Source: Lachnospiraceae bacterium UBA1753 (lineage in GTDB: Bacteria; Bacillota; Clostridia; Lachnospirales; Lachnospiraceae). Taken from it: a stretch of DNA of 9,978 bases. Numbering within the stretch: the stretch's first letter is position 1; the number at the start of each line of letters is the position of its first letter. Below are positions 1-7,902 of this stretch, piece by piece. Made by a program: the position numbers and the translations under genes. The stretch covers positions 1 to 9,978 of the forward strand of contig DCHL01000025.1 in NCBI GenBank assembly GCA_002317595.1, given 5' to 3'. Under the pieces are notes generated by a model, which did no database searches, was not told the origin of the DNA, and saw only the letters and a list, made by a program, of their open reading frames with translations.

Positions 1-859
1 AGTTACTCTTGCTACTGTTGATTTCACGAGTGGTCGGGTGCAGGTTCCATAATTCATCGTGTGCCACGTATTGCCACGGGACAAAGTGGTCGACTGATAT
101 TTTTTCATCAACAAGCAAGACCGAACCGTATATGTCTCGTATCGAAGGATCAATCTGAATAATTAACCGCCAGTACTTGCGAACTCGGTCAATATCTCTA
201 TTGGCTGGTGGTTCAATTTTATCTGCAATACCTGGAACGCTTGGGTTCTTATTCTGGAGATACTGGATTAGCTTAAGTTGAACCCATGCTCTCAGAATTT
301 CTCTATGCTTTGTTAGATATAATGCCCAAGCCTCGTCCACTTCAATCATTGTACCAAGACCTGATATTTGAGTAAAATAATACATTAATCTTTGCTGCCG
401 ATTAATTTCATCTGTCAGGATTCTCTTCGGTCCATTCCACATCCCGCGCTCTATTGTAATTGAATCATAAAATGGCACCTGCAAACGATACGGAACGTTC
501 AGTGTAAGGTCAGCTTTATACTTCGTAATCTTCTTATCATCTGTTGACTCAAGAAATGCGATAATCTTCTCTCTCTTTTCCGACGACATTATTCCATAGT
601 TCTTGAAGATATATTTAACGACTTCCTCAAGGTTGTCTGTCACGCCAAGGGGACCAAGACGCAGGTGGTATTCGGTCACCATATACCAGGCATCTGCTAT
701 CATCTCATTAATTAGTTCTTCAAAGGAAAACTTAGACCTATTTCCATCGACCTTACGAAGTATGGCCATAAACCAAAAGAACTTATAACAGTTTGACGTA
801 TTATCAAACAGTCTACTAAGATATCCAATATTCAATTCTTCAGAATATGGTAATTTCAT
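1..859 (-). CDS. HNH endonuclease, C-terminal end cut off by the window
   Basis: An open frame of 286 codons runs from the ATG at 859-857 to the left edge with no stop, so the 3' end is missing. The N-terminus begins MKLPYSEELNIGYLSRLFDN and is mainly helical in character, with many aromatic residues. The last 40 visible residues hold an HNH (beta-beta-alpha metal) nuclease core: SVDHFVPW with D257 and H258, then WNL with N272, then REINSSKSN with N281. D/H, N and N are the expected metal-binding and catalytic positions. Many HNH proteins carry CxxC pairs around this core; no cysteine is visible here beside it. An AAGGA ribosome binding site at 867-871 sits 7 nt before the start. The gene begins 19 nt after the methyltransferase stop and is probably co-transcribed with it and with sbcDC. 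The family is clear; the biological role (restriction, phage defence or repair) is inferred from context only. Confidence 0.85.
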   Translation of the reverse strand, partial: MKLPYSEELNIGYLSRLFDNTSNCYKFFWFMAILRKVDGNRSKFSFEELINEMIADAWYMVTEYHLRLGPLGVTDNLEEVVKYIFKNYGIMSSEKREKIIAFLESTDDKKITKYKADLTLNVPYRLQVPFYDSITIERGMWNGPKRILTDEINRQQRLMYYFTQISGLGTMIEVDEAWALYLTKHREILRAWVQLKLIQYLQNKNPSVPGIADKIEPPANRDIDRVRKYWRLIIQIDPSIRDIYGSVLLVDEKISVDHFVPWQYVAHDELWNLHPTTREINSSKSN

Positions 860-878
860 GATTTCATCCTTATGTGCG

Positions 879-1547
879 TTACTTCTTCCTCAAGAGAAGA
901 TTCAGCCATTTCTCCTCACTTCTCCCCGCTCTCACATCCCCTGTTATCCATTGCGCTGTAATCTGCAGTCCATCAATATCCTTCACAAACTCGGCAAAAC
1001 TCTCCTCAGTAAAGTCAGTAAAGTACCTGCCGTTTCTCTCACCCTCGAACTCGCCGTACTTAAATGACGTGTAAATTATGCCATGTGGTTTGAGAGCGAT
1101 CAGCATCTTACGGAGTACGTCCTTAAGTTCATTCTTGAGCAGGTGCAATATGGATGAGCAGGCCCAGATGCCGTCGTATTCTGATACGGCGGACAGTTCT
1201 GAAAAGAGCATCTGCTGCACCTGGATACCCGTGTACTCGCTTGCTATCCTGCATAGTTCCTCCGACCCGTCCGTGGCGGTGACAGAGTAGCCGCGGTCCA
1301 GGAAGTACTTGGTGTCGCGCCCACTGCCACACCCGAAATCAAGGATTTTCAATGCTCTATCTCTGCTTGAAAGACCCTCTCGTAATCTAGAAATATCATC
1401 ATTCGAGCTTGTGGCATTGTCTTCTCCAACAACGCCTTCAAGGCTAGCCAGGAAGCGGTCCTGGTTAGCCTTAAAGTCTACACTTATGGTGCCGGCGGCG
1501 AAGCCTTCGGCGTTCTGGTTGTAGTACTGCAAAGTTGAATTATTCAT
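879..1547 (-). CDS. Class I SAM-dependent methyltransferase
   Basis: A 222-residue Rossmann-fold methyltransferase. Motif I is ILDFGCGSGRDT (residues 68-79), the glycine-rich loop that binds S-adenosylmethionine. The acidic end of strand 2 is D93 in VTATDGSEEL, and YDGIWACSSILHL is the motif IV region. There is no DPPY/NPPY motif of an N6-adenine or N4-cytosine DNA methyltransferase, so the substrate is unknown; a small molecule, protein or nucleic acid are all possible. Residues 33-63 are polar and low in complexity and look like an insertion before motif I. The frame is also open to a TTG at 1565, but that codon has no ribosome binding site, whereas the ATG at 1547 follows AGAGG (1554-1558) by 6 nt, so I chose the ATG. 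The gene lies 39 nt after sbcC and 19 nt before the HNH nuclease, so it is probably part of the same transcript. Confidence 0.9.
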   Translation of the reverse strand: MNNSTLQYYNQNAEGFAAGTISVDFKANQDRFLASLEGVVGEDNATSSNDDISRLREGLSSRDRALKILDFGCGSGRDTKYFLDRGYSVTATDGSEELCRIASEYTGIQVQQMLFSELSAVSEYDGIWACSSILHLLKNELKDVLRKMLIALKPHGIIYTSFKYGEFEGERNGRYFTDFTEESFAEFVKDIDGLQITAQWITGDVRAGRSEEKWLNLLLRKK

Positions 1548-1586
1548 ATGCGGCCTCTTTTTCAAGAAGATATGTACCCATCAGCA

Positions 1587-4361
1587 TTATACCAGTATTT
1601 CAGCCTTACTGAATCCCCGGGCATCCTTACGGACATATATCTTCTTGTCAATTTCCTTCTGAATCTCATTTACATGCGAGATAATTCCAACCAATCTGTT
1701 TCCATTGCCAAGGTCACGAAGCGCGATCAGTGCACGGTTCAGTGTATCATCATCAAGAGATCCAAATCCTTCATCCACAAACATGCAGTCAAGCTTGACT
1801 CCTGCGCTCATCTCCTGGACCATATCACTGAGGCCCAGAGCCAGTGACAGGGATGCCTCAAACTGCTCTCCGCCTGACAATGACTTAACGGTTCTCCTCG
1901 AATCGTTATAGTGATCAATCACCTCAAGATCCAGGCCGCTCTGCCTGTCCTTTGCAATCTCTTTAACCACTGATAATGAGAAATGTCCCTCTGTCATTTT
2001 CTCAAATCGAATATTGGCCTTCTTGACTATGAGCATAAAGTAGGCCTGCTGCACATATGTCTCTAGCATGATTCTGCCATTATCATCTGTTTTCTTACCT
2101 GTCACGGTGTCAAACAGTCCACTCATCCACTCCTTCTTTTTGAGAAGGGTGGCCAGTTCTCCCTTCCTCTTACGTAGTCTCTCAAGGAGTTTCTGGTTGC
2201 TATCGAGCCTTGAGCGTATTATCTTGCTGTCCTTATTTGCAGAATCAATCTCACTATTAACTGTGCCAAGCTCCTGCTGTAGCTTCTCAAGGTCCATCTT
2301 CTCAGAACTGTCAATCACCTGCTTAAGCTGGCCTATCTCGCCAAGCAGCTTGTCACAGTCGCTGTTCAGCTTATTTTTCTTCTCAGACGCCACATCAATC
2401 TTAAGCTGAAGTTCCTTGGCTTCAGACTCAATCTTCTCAACGTGGTTTACGGCCTCTGTCTTAGTCGCAAATTGCAATTTTTCCCTGGCGGAAGTTATCT
2501 GGGCTGATATCTGCTGCAATCTCTCATTAAGTGCCGACAGATCAATTACACACTGATTAAAGCTGTTGGCATTCTCTTCCTTCTGTGTTTCAAGCTGAGG
2601 GATCTCAAGTTGCAACTTATTCTTTCTCTCAAGCTTACCCTCAAGTGTATGTATGTTTTCGTTTGTAGAGTCCACATTCCTCTGAAGAGTGGTCTTATGA
2701 GCTTTGAGTTCCTTCTCTAGAACTGCAGCGGTATCTCCCTTGACATACTTCTTAGCCTGCGTTACAGTCTCTTCTTCGTAGGACTCCTTGTCAGATTTTG
2801 CTGCACCAAGCTTTGATACAGCATCCGTACAGGCATTGGCTGCATCTGTAGCCACCTTTCTTGCATTGTCTACCTCTTCTCTTGTGACCTTCTTCTTATC
2901 ACTGGGGATTTCTGCCTTATAAGGATGATGCTCAGATCCACACACAGGACACTTCTGCCCTTCCACAAGGTCTGCTGCCATGAGTCCTGCCTGCATGAGA
3001 AGGAAGTCCTCACTCAGCTTATCTGCCTTCGCTGTCAGTTCATCCTTCTTCTTATTCTTCGCGTCGACATCCCTAAGAAGTTTCTCAAGGTTCTCTCTTT
3101 TATGTACCAAGATAGCAAATCTCTGCTCAACCTCCTGGGTATCCTTAAGGTCCTTATCAAGTTCAGCCAGCTTCGTCCTGGCAGTCTGAAGCTGCAGGTC
3201 CACATCTTTAAGTCCCTCCAGTTCCTCCTTAAGTAGCTTAATCCTCTTCTCACCCTCGTCGCACTTTGTTTTAAGCCTCGTCTGCTGCTCTGACTTTTCC
3301 GCCTGTTTCTTTGCAGTATCGTCTTTTTCACTGAGCATGATGTCAAGGGCATCATATTCCTTGATTTTTTCCGACTCTACTGCGGCATTCTTCTTGAGTT
3401 CCTCAATCTTACCCTCAGACATCTTGGCCTCTGTCAGTTCGTTGGTTGCTTCTTCAAGTGCCTTCTTGCCAGCAGCATAGAGTGTATCCTTCTTATTCTT
3501 TTCCGCAATTGTATTCTCAAGGCTCTTAGCCTTCTCAATATTCTTAGTGATCTCGCTCTTCTTCTCTGCGAGCTTCTTCTGAACCTCGTCCATGCTCTTT
3601 TCCGTCTCAAGATCATTACTAACCAGCGAGTTCAGAGGATTAATCACCTTCTCGTCGATAAAGTCAGGATCCATGGCGATATCCGGAGAGAACTCGTTCT
3701 CATCCCCACTGCTCTGAATTCCCTCGATATCCTGCCTAATGTATCCGCAGAGTCCGTTAATCTCTGTATTGAGTGCACTGTTGTCATCCTTGATACGGGT
3801 CTGCAGCTTATCAAAATTCCCTGTTTCAAAAATATGGCGGAAGATATCACGGCGCTTATTGGTATCTACTGTGAGCAGTTCACGGAACTGGCCCTGTGCA
3901 ATCATTGCTATCTGTGAGAACTGCGCCTTGGTGAGTCCTATGATTTTTTCAATCGCATTAGTAACTTCAGTGACATTTCTGATCAGCGGACCTCCATCCA
4001 AAGACTCAAGCTCTGCATCCGAGTTCTGTGTAGTAGTACCCTCACCACTCTTTTTTACGCGAGTATATTCAGGATTTCTCTTCACTCTATATTTTCTTCC
4101 ATTGCACTCAAAATACAGTTCAACATAGGTCTCCGCATAGATATCAGCATACTTACTCCTGAAGAGCGAACCATCTGTTCTGAGATCTCCACTGGCCTTC
4201 CCGTAAAGTGCAAACATAATTGCATCGAAAATCGTCGTCTTGCCCGCTCCAGTCTCTCCCGTAATCAGGTACAATCCATTGTATCCAAGCTTTGTAAAAT
4301 CAATCTCCTGAACGCCTCCATATGACATGAATGTGCTCATAGTCATCTTAAGTGGTCTCAT
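1587..4361 (-). CDS. sbcC: Exonuclease SbcC, ATPase subunit of SbcCD
   Basis: A 924-residue SMC/Rad50-type ATPase, close to the usual length. It is the ATP-driven clamp of the SbcCD (Mre11-Rad50) complex, which opens hairpins and trims blocked or protein-capped DNA ends. Visible elements in order: Walker A GETGAGKTT (35-43), Q-loop IAQGQF (154-159), a long first coiled coil (about 190-465), zinc hook CPVC (471-474) where two molecules join, a second coiled coil (about 490-745), ABC signature SLSGGEQ (827-833), Walker B CMFVDEG with D863 and E864, D-loop SLD, and the switch histidine H896. All key residues are present, so it should be active. The start ATG overlaps the sbcD stop (ATGA, 4 bp), with GGAGG at 4368-4372, 6 nt upstream, which indicates translational coupling. 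Confidence 0.97.
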   Translation of the reverse strand: MRPLKMTMSTFMSYGGVQEIDFTKLGYNGLYLITGETGAGKTTIFDAIMFALYGKASGDLRTDGSLFRSKYADIYAETYVELYFECNGRKYRVKRNPEYTRVKKSGEGTTTQNSDAELESLDGGPLIRNVTEVTNAIEKIIGLTKAQFSQIAMIAQGQFRELLTVDTNKRRDIFRHIFETGNFDKLQTRIKDDNSALNTEINGLCGYIRQDIEGIQSSGDENEFSPDIAMDPDFIDEKVINPLNSLVSNDLETEKSMDEVQKKLAEKKSEITKNIEKAKSLENTIAEKNKKDTLYAAGKKALEEATNELTEAKMSEGKIEELKKNAAVESEKIKEYDALDIMLSEKDDTAKKQAEKSEQQTRLKTKCDEGEKRIKLLKEELEGLKDVDLQLQTARTKLAELDKDLKDTQEVEQRFAILVHKRENLEKLLRDVDAKNKKKDELTAKADKLSEDFLLMQAGLMAADLVEGQKCPVCGSEHHPYKAEIPSDKKKVTREEVDNARKVATDAANACTDAVSKLGAAKSDKESYEEETVTQAKKYVKGDTAAVLEKELKAHKTTLQRNVDSTNENIHTLEGKLERKNKLQLEIPQLETQKEENANSFNQCVIDLSALNERLQQISAQITSAREKLQFATKTEAVNHVEKIESEAKELQLKIDVASEKKNKLNSDCDKLLGEIGQLKQVIDSSEKMDLEKLQQELGTVNSEIDSANKDSKIIRSRLDSNQKLLERLRKRKGELATLLKKKEWMSGLFDTVTGKKTDDNGRIMLETYVQQAYFMLIVKKANIRFEKMTEGHFSLSVVKEIAKDRQSGLDLEVIDHYNDSRRTVKSLSGGEQFEASLSLALGLSDMVQEMSAGVKLDCMFVDEGFGSLDDDTLNRALIALRDLGNGNRLVGIISHVNEIQKEIDKKIYVRKDARGFSKAEILV

Positions 4362-5491
4362 GCTTCTCCTCCCCAGATCTCATCAATCAGCTGCTCAATA
4401 TATGCTGCCTGCTCGTCGCTCATCTTCTTGCCATTTCTAAGCTGATAGAACTCTTCCATTATCTCAATTGGCTTGAGGTCCAGCGAGCGCTCCGTTCCGT
4501 CAGCAGTCTCCTTGTTGTTGCTTCGCTTGTTGTCATAGGTAATCTTCTGAATGCCCTTGTAGACAGTTGCCAGGTTGGAGAAGGCATTGGGTATATGCTC
4601 CTCATCCGTCAAGATGATGCTGACGAAGTCATCTGGCCCTACCTCTGCATTTCCCTTCTTGAGTTCGGCATAGGTTCCTCTTAAGGTCACAAAATCACGA
4701 AGGGGCTTAGTTGGAATGATTTCAACCGACACATCACCCTTCTCCTTAATTTCAACGATTGTGAGTCCTTTCTCCTGCTTTTCCTCGTTGAAGGAGAACT
4801 TCATTGGCGATCCACAATATCGTACCGTGTTGTGGTCCACATCCTGTGGCTTGTGGATATGTCCCAGCGCCGCATAGTCAAACATGTCATACACTGATGA
4901 GTCAACATTGCTGGATCCACCGACATAAAGTTCGTCTTCCGAACCATCCCCAGTTGAACCTGTTACGAACTGATGCGACAGGATGATGTTCCTCTCGGAA
5001 GGAGCAACATTCATATGGCGAATTGCTACGCCAAGCGCATCTGTATATGTCTCAATCTCCTCATCTGGAAAGCAGTGCTTAATCACATTGGGCTTGACAA
5101 ATGGCATCAGATAGAAATTAATCTTGCCATAGTTATCCTTAAGTGTCACTTTTTTCGCCTCTCCGTTGTATACCGGCGAAATATATATGTCCGCAACCTC
5201 AATCCATCGGTCACCAAATGACAATCTCTCAGCTGAGTCATGGTTGCCTGCAATAATGAGTATTGGCTTCTTCCTCCTGCCAAGCTCATACAGGAAATCA
5301 TCGAGCATGCTTACTGCCTCCTCTGACGGAACTGACTTGTCATACACGTCTCCAGCAATCATCACAGCATCAATACCCTGCTCGTCGATAACCTTATATA
5401 TCTCTTCATTCATATATCTCTGGTCTTCAATTAATGGAAGGTTATTTACTCTCTTCCCAAAGTGAAGATCTCCAAGGTGCAAAATTCTCAT
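4358..5491 (-). CDS. sbcD: Exonuclease SbcD, nuclease subunit of SbcCD
   Basis: A 377-residue Mre11-type metallophosphoesterase, the nuclease of SbcCD (3'-5' exonuclease and hairpin endonuclease, Mn-dependent in the known family). The five phosphoesterase motifs are intact: D8 and H10 in GDLHFGK, D48 in AGDVYD, GNHD (82-85), H173 in SHQF, and GHIH (210-213). The C-terminal capping region is followed by a charged stretch that should contact the base of the SbcC coiled coil. The frame is open to an ATG at 5530, but that codon lies inside the predicted -10 box and lacks a ribosome binding site. The ATG at 5491 follows GGAGGA (5501-5506) by 9 nt and gives the family-typical N-terminus MRILHLGDLHFGK, so I chose it. 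It is the first gene of the sbcD-sbcC-methyltransferase-HNH unit. Confidence 0.96.
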   Translation of the reverse strand: MRILHLGDLHFGKRVNNLPLIEDQRYMNEEIYKVIDEQGIDAVMIAGDVYDKSVPSEEAVSMLDDFLYELGRRKKPILIIAGNHDSAERLSFGDRWIEVADIYISPVYNGEAKKVTLKDNYGKINFYLMPFVKPNVIKHCFPDEEIETYTDALGVAIRHMNVAPSERNIILSHQFVTGSTGDGSEDELYVGGSSNVDSSVYDMFDYAALGHIHKPQDVDHNTVRYCGSPMKFSFNEEKQEKGLTIVEIKEKGDVSVEIIPTKPLRDFVTLRGTYAELKKGNAEVGPDDFVSIILTDEEHIPNAFSNLATVYKGIQKITYDNKRSNNKETADGTERSLDLKPIEIMEEFYQLRNGKKMSDEQAAYIEQLIDEIWGGEA

Positions 5492-5528
5492 ATCCCACTC
5501 TCCTCCTATCGTAGATTTACTTGCTTTC

Positions 5529-5557
5529 ATTATACTTCATTCTGCTGTGAGCTTCAG
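5529..5557 (-). promoter_or_regulatory. Predicted sigma-A promoter of the sbcD operon
   Basis: On the minus strand a perfect TATAAT lies at 5534-5529. CTGAAG at 5557-5552, 17 bp upstream, is a weak -35 box (3 of 6 consensus bases). Transcription would begin near 5522 and leave a leader of about 30 nt with the GGAGGA site. The promoter sits between the serpin terminator and sbcD, so the repair operon is probably expressed independently of the genes upstream. I see no convincing LexA box. Confidence 0.55.
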
Positions 5558-5568
5558 TACTTTTTTCC

Positions 5569-5624
5569 CTAAAAATACCCCGCTGATTTTCACCTGTTGG
5601 AAACAGAATACAAAATCAGCGGGG
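5569..5624 (-). terminator. Rho-independent terminator after the serpin gene
   Basis: A perfect 13-bp inverted repeat (CCCCGCTGATTTT at 5578-5590, its complement at 5612-5624) encloses a 21-nt loop. The loop holds a second small inverted repeat (CTGTT at 5594-5598, AACAG at 5602-5606). In the minus-strand RNA the GC-rich outer stem is followed at once by UAUUUUUA, a normal terminator tail. It starts about 31 nt after the serpin stop codon and separates the serpin unit from the sbcD promoter. Confidence 0.88.
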
Positions 5625-5655
5625 TGATTTATTGGACTATGTTCGGTTGCCTGTT

Positions 5656-6930
5656 TTAGTTGCCTGTTTTTATGGTAAGACCTGCACGAATGAACCAGCA
5701 GGGCGCCATCACCTTACCTGCAAAGACAGGCACCTTGCCCATTGCGTTAACGACGAATATGAATGGGCGATCCAGCTTGAAGGCCACCTTTTCAACCTCG
5801 AGCGGAACTCCACCTTCCGCTATACCAAATTCGACAAACGATGCCGCCTCTACGCCTTCCTCATTAACCTTGAATCTGGTGGTCTGCTCCGCTTTTGAGA
5901 GGCATATATCATTCTGATTGCTGATAGGTGTGAAGTCTGCCCTGTCAGGCCCGAAGACGTCAGTAATCCCCATTTCCTGCATGATTTCATTGAGCCTAAT
6001 CTTCGATGATATATCAAACTTTGGAAGAGAAAGCTTCACCTCATACTCACGGCTTGTTGGTAGCACGTCTGCGACGGCAAGCTCCCTGAATTCGGGTTCC
6101 ATAAGTATCTCGTTTACGGTGACACCCTTGTCTGGCAGGATGAATGTTGCTCCGTAACCCTGCCCCAGAGTCTTCGTTATCGCCTTAAATTTTGCACCTG
6201 CGTGGTAGTCCGTCCTAAGAGTCTGGTGCATGAAATCGCACCTCACCTTAGTTCCGTCCGCTGTCACGAACGTTCCCGGCCGCGTCCGTCTGCTCTCAAA
6301 TTCAAAATCCCACCTAGATGAATAATATATTGCTGTCAGCATCTCGATCAATGTACTTTCTGTGGTGTGAATATCAATTTGGTCTTCAAGCAAACCGCCC
6401 GTAGCCTTGTTGACCCACTCGCCGATTGCGTGGTTCATCTCATCAGTTCCCATTGCTCCTGAGTAGGCTGAGAATCCATATTTTTTCCCTAATACCTGCA
6501 AATAATCTGTGTTGTACTGCTTGTCATCACTAAGCCATACCGACGCCGACAATTCGCACTTCGTCTGCACTGTCGAAGCCACTATCTGCTTCGTGAGATT
6601 ATATATCTCCTCGGCATTGATACCCTCAGCACGAATGGCTTTCAGAATCTGCTTCCTACTGTCATTGCCTGTCATCTGTGCAAGAAGAATCAGCGCCAGG
6701 TAAAGCGCTACCGGAGAGAATACCATGTTTTCATCCTTTCTAAGAAGAATGCTGGTAAGCTCTCCCAAAGAATTAGAAACTGTCTTACGCAGCTTATTGC
6801 TGGCCTTTACTCTCCTTTGACTCTCCTTCCAGGCTAAATCCCATATTTTTTTCTCATCAATTGCAGGCACAGGTTCAACACTGTACTCCCAGATTGCTTT
6901 AACTTCGCTCATACTGTTCTGTTCTTTCAT
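5656..6930 (-). CDS. Serpin (serine protease inhibitor family), no signal peptide
   Basis: A 424-residue serpin, full length for the fold. Landmarks: the N-terminal core motif NMVFSPVALYLALILL (68-83), the shutter/breach region and sheet strands in the middle, and WVNKATGGLLEDQI (172-185), which matches the conserved 'WV...T.G.I..' motif. The reactive-centre hinge is EEGVEAAS (357-364), and the C-terminal serpin signature is FKLDRPFIFVV (384-394). Counting P17 as E357 puts P1 near G373 in AEGGVP, but the loop is about five residues longer than in alpha-1-antitrypsin, so the scissile bond is uncertain. Val at P14 and small residues at P12-P10 are compatible with an inhibitory serpin. There is no signal peptide, lipobox or membrane segment, so a cytoplasmic location is predicted. 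AGGTGA (6937-6942) lies 6 nt before the start. The gene follows the zinc-ribbon gene by 55 nt with no clear promoter between, so the two are probably co-transcribed. Confidence 0.94.
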   Translation of the reverse strand: MKEQNSMSEVKAIWEYSVEPVPAIDEKKIWDLAWKESQRRVKASNKLRKTVSNSLGELTSILLRKDENMVFSPVALYLALILLAQMTGNDSRKQILKAIRAEGINAEEIYNLTKQIVASTVQTKCELSASVWLSDDKQYNTDYLQVLGKKYGFSAYSGAMGTDEMNHAIGEWVNKATGGLLEDQIDIHTTESTLIEMLTAIYYSSRWDFEFESRRTRPGTFVTADGTKVRCDFMHQTLRTDYHAGAKFKAITKTLGQGYGATFILPDKGVTVNEILMEPEFRELAVADVLPTSREYEVKLSLPKFDISSKIRLNEIMQEMGITDVFGPDRADFTPISNQNDICLSKAEQTTRFKVNEEGVEAASFVEFGIAEGGVPLEVEKVAFKLDRPFIFVVNAMGKVPVFAGKVMAPCWFIRAGLTIKTGN

Positions 6931-6985
6931 ACATATTCACCTATGGTGTACTACTTTCTTTGATTTTCCGCTTTTGTTTTCATTA

Positions 6986-7819
6986 TTACCATAGCCGCTC
7001 AATCGGATAAAACGGCTCAATATAGTTTACTCTGAGCTCGCCGTACTCACAACTCCACACGATCTCGTCGGTTGCATCATACTCTGCCTTCTTCTGATCA
7101 AGCTTATTTTTTGCCGCGTCAAGAGCCAGCTTTCTATTTGCTACCTCCGTTGTAAGCGAAGCTATTTCTTCAGTAAGTTGCTGTGCGGTCGTCTGAAGGG
7201 ATGGATTAGTCTGAAGCTGACTCTGGACAGCCGCTAATGTCTTTTGTACCTGAATCAGTCTCTGCTGGTATCCTTCATATGCATTCTTTGCATTTGTAAA
7301 TTCCTGACTTGCGCCGCGATACTCTGCACATGCCATGACAGTCGTTGTGTACTCTGCTCGATGCTCTTCCCACTTTTCGCGTCTTTCAACGTTATTCCAG
7401 TATGCAAGCGCGTTGAAGTACTGGTCACTGATTCCATCCACGATATTTCTGGCCTGCTGGTAGTCAAAATCAGCCTGCTGAATTTTGAGCTGGTCTCCTG
7501 TTGCAATAGCCGCATCAAGCGCTGCCTTCTTTTCTTCTCTGATTCTCATGGCCTCGCGAAGCTCGTCGCTCTTCTTCGCTATTTCTACCTTCGCATTGTC
7601 GTACTCCTGCTGTGTGCAGGGGAAAAGCGTCTCTGCATAGACATTAGTCTTCACCGCTACGCAGATTGCAATGACGCAGACCACCATCAGGACAGTTTTA
7701 AACATCTTCATCCATCTTCTCTTCTTAAATCGTGTCGGAATCTTCATATACTCTGGGAATCCACAGACTCCACAAAACCCATCAAAGCCTTCACTTCCAC
7801 ATCTCGGACAATTTTCCAT
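6986..7819 (-). CDS. Zinc-ribbon, single-pass membrane protein with external coiled coil; function unknown
   Basis: A 277-residue protein that I do not recognise as a named family. Residues 4-19 form a short zinc ribbon (C4xxC7, C16xxC19). A basic stretch KKRRWMK (32-38) is followed by a hydrophobic segment (about 40-56), predicted as one transmembrane helix with the zinc ribbon in the cytoplasm and the rest outside. Residues about 70-250 are Ala, Gln, Glu and Lys rich with heptad-like spacing, interrupted by an aromatic patch (about 134-160), and are probably a coiled coil. The tail holds C257 and is rich in aromatic residues. VYA-ET at 60-64 resembles a signal-peptidase site, but the long N-terminal domain argues for an anchored protein. 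The frame is open to an ATG at 7846; the ATG at 7819 with AAGGAGG (7826-7832) 6 nt before it, and the immediate MENCPRCG ribbon, decide the start. It lies directly upstream of the serpin. Confidence 0.85.
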   Translation of the reverse strand: MENCPRCGSEGFDGFCGVCGFPEYMKIPTRFKKRRWMKMFKTVLMVVCVIAICVAVKTNVYAETLFPCTQQEYDNAKVEIAKKSDELREAMRIREEKKAALDAAIATGDQLKIQQADFDYQQARNIVDGISDQYFNALAYWNNVERREKWEEHRAEYTTTVMACAEYRGASQEFTNAKNAYEGYQQRLIQVQKTLAAVQSQLQTNPSLQTTAQQLTEEIASLTTEVANRKLALDAAKNKLDQKKAEYDATDEIVWSCEYGELRVNYIEPFYPIERLW

Positions 7820-7866
7820 GGTGCTCCTCCTTAAATATCTGATCATAATTATTGTGTCTTCAGCTT

Positions 7867-7894
7867 AGGTTCTTAACTGTCATTTTTCGAACCT
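7867..7894. promoter_or_regulatory. Inverted repeat upstream of the zinc-ribbon gene, possible operator
   Basis: AGGTTC (7867-7872) and GAACCT (7889-7894) are perfect inverted copies with a 16-bp spacer. They lie about 50-75 bp before the zinc-ribbon start codon and just upstream of the plus-strand peptide remnant. The spacing suits a dimeric regulator acting on either divergent transcript, but the repeat is short enough to be chance. No strong -35/-10 pair for the zinc-ribbon gene is visible; TATGAT (7847-7842) is the best -10 candidate. Confidence 0.2.
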
Positions 7895-7902
7895 TTTGTT
7901 AG

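Noticed and set aside
1548..1565. TTG start for the methyltransferase
   Set aside because: No ribosome binding site precedes it, and the purine-rich AGAGG inside this stretch is correctly placed for the ATG at 1547.
2068..4128. Several Ser/Leu-rich plus-strand frames
   Set aside because: They are antisense shadows of the SbcC coiled-coil and head codons.
5492..5530. N-terminal extension of SbcD from an ATG at 5530
   Set aside because: The ATG lies inside the predicted TATAAT box, has no ribosome binding site and would add 13 residues not seen in the family; the ATG at 5491 has GGAGGA and gives the typical N-terminus.
6941..6994. Inverted repeat CTATGGT / ACCATAG between the zinc-ribbon and serpin genes
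   Set aside because: Only 7 bp with a 40-nt loop and no U-tract; it could be chance and does not look like a terminator.
7244..7834. Plus-strand open frame of 196 codons
   Set aside because: It lies opposite the well-supported zinc-ribbon gene, has Cys/Leu-rich composition typical of an antisense frame and has no ribosome binding site.
7820..7846. Upstream ATG for the zinc-ribbon protein
   Set aside because: The strong AAGGAGG site lies between the two ATGs and serves only the ATG at 7819.
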